A DNA stretch of 64,000 nt. Origin: Pseudoruegeria sp. HB172150 (GTDB taxonomy: Bacteria > Pseudomonadota > Alphaproteobacteria > Rhodobacterales > Rhodobacteraceae). The notes under the pieces were generated by a model. It made no database searches. It worked only from the letters and a program-made list of their open reading frames with translations, and had not been told where the DNA came from. Shown piece after piece: positions 63,880 to 64,000 of this stretch; position 1 is the stretch's first letter, and every line of letters starts with the position of its first letter. The DNA is taken from NCBI RefSeq assembly GCF_013184805.1, contig NZ_JAATNG010000001.1, positions 930,001-994,000 on the forward strand, written 5' to 3'. A program made the position numbers and the translations under genes.

Positions 63880-64000
63880 ATGACCGAAATCGCGACGCCC
63901 GACTGGGAAGCGGGAAACAATTTGGCGAACTGTCCGGTGCGCAATGTGCTGGACCATGTGGCCGCGAAATGGACCTCGCTGTTGCTACTTCAACTTGAGG
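63880..64000 (+). CDS. HxlR-family transcriptional regulator (3' end outside window)
   Basis: Only the first 40 codons are visible. They contain NNLANCPVRNVLDHVAAKWTSLLLLQLE, the conserved HxlR opening where the Cys before PVR (Cys18 counting from the 63880 ATG) is often redox-active in quinone- or aldehyde-sensing members (QorR/YodB type). Start ATG at 63880 follows AAGGGA; an in-frame ATG at 63865 is also possible. Its divergence from a quinone reductase fits a quinone- or electrophile-responsive switch. Confidence 0.88.
   Translation, partial: MTEIATPDWEAGNNLANCPVRNVLDHVAAKWTSLLLLQLE

Overview
The window is a contiguous stretch of GC-rich chromosome. Gene content and protein style point to an alphaproteobacterium of the Rhodobacterales (Rhodobacteraceae/Roseobacter group): a fused MrpA/B antiporter operon, an H-NOX/diguanylate-cyclase pair, a phaZ-phaC-phaP-phaR block, an ECF sigma/NrsF pair, dnaG-rpoD, a TadG-type cluster, and clustered GANTC (CcrM) sites. 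No rRNA, tRNA, CRISPR array, insertion sequence or prophage was seen. No species is claimed.

Layout. 1-7 kb: end of a DUF4153 membrane protein, an H-NOX-like sensor overlapping a diguanylate cyclase, a polyol dehydrogenase, a Gfo/Idh oxidoreductase and a UDP-glucuronate-type epimerase. 7-13 kb: complete Mrp cation/proton antiporter operon (AB fused, C-G) ending in a strong bidirectional terminator. 13-21.4 kb: a five-haem periplasmic cytochrome divergent from an nqrABCDEF-apbE-nqrM-CBS operon; NqrB is short and lacks the flavin-attachment motif. 21.5-31.6 kb: a membrane protein, pobA with a GntR-type palindrome, several hydrolases and catabolic enzymes, a degenerate M48-like protein, and gloA followed by three tandem DUF1194 von Willebrand-type proteins. 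31.6-34 kb: a Slam/DUF560 outer-membrane protein with an adjacent cargo-like lipoprotein. 34-38.9 kb: thyX, an AT-rich two-gene islet, two paralogous small lipoproteins, a cold-shock protein and small genes. 38.9-42.8 kb: a complete bufferin-type RiPP operon (bufA1-bufB-bufC-DoxX) divergent from its ECF sigma/NrsF pair, with matching promoter motifs facing both ways. 42.9-47.7 kb: thrS and a small hydrolase/VOC group. 47.6-53.5 kb: polyhydroxybutyrate genes phaZ, phaC, two phasins and phaR, with PhaR-like operators at each promoter. 53.5-56.5 kb: three Tad-type genes. 56.9-62.9 kb: gdhA, dnaG, rpoD and hlyU. 62.9-64 kb: a divergent qorB/hxlR pair cut by the window end.

Working together. The Mrp and Nqr operons are neighbouring ion-translocating membrane systems. 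nqr is followed by its own maturation factors (ApbE for covalent FMN, NqrM for the membrane iron centre). The bufferin operon looks like a metal-stress response in which NrsF holds a SigF-like factor that drives both its own gene and the peptide operon. The pha block pairs synthesis, degradation, granule coat and the PhaR repressor under shared operators. Several starts are TTG (nqrA, nqrC, pobA, the first DUF1194 gene), chosen because ribosome-binding sites and family N-termini fit them.
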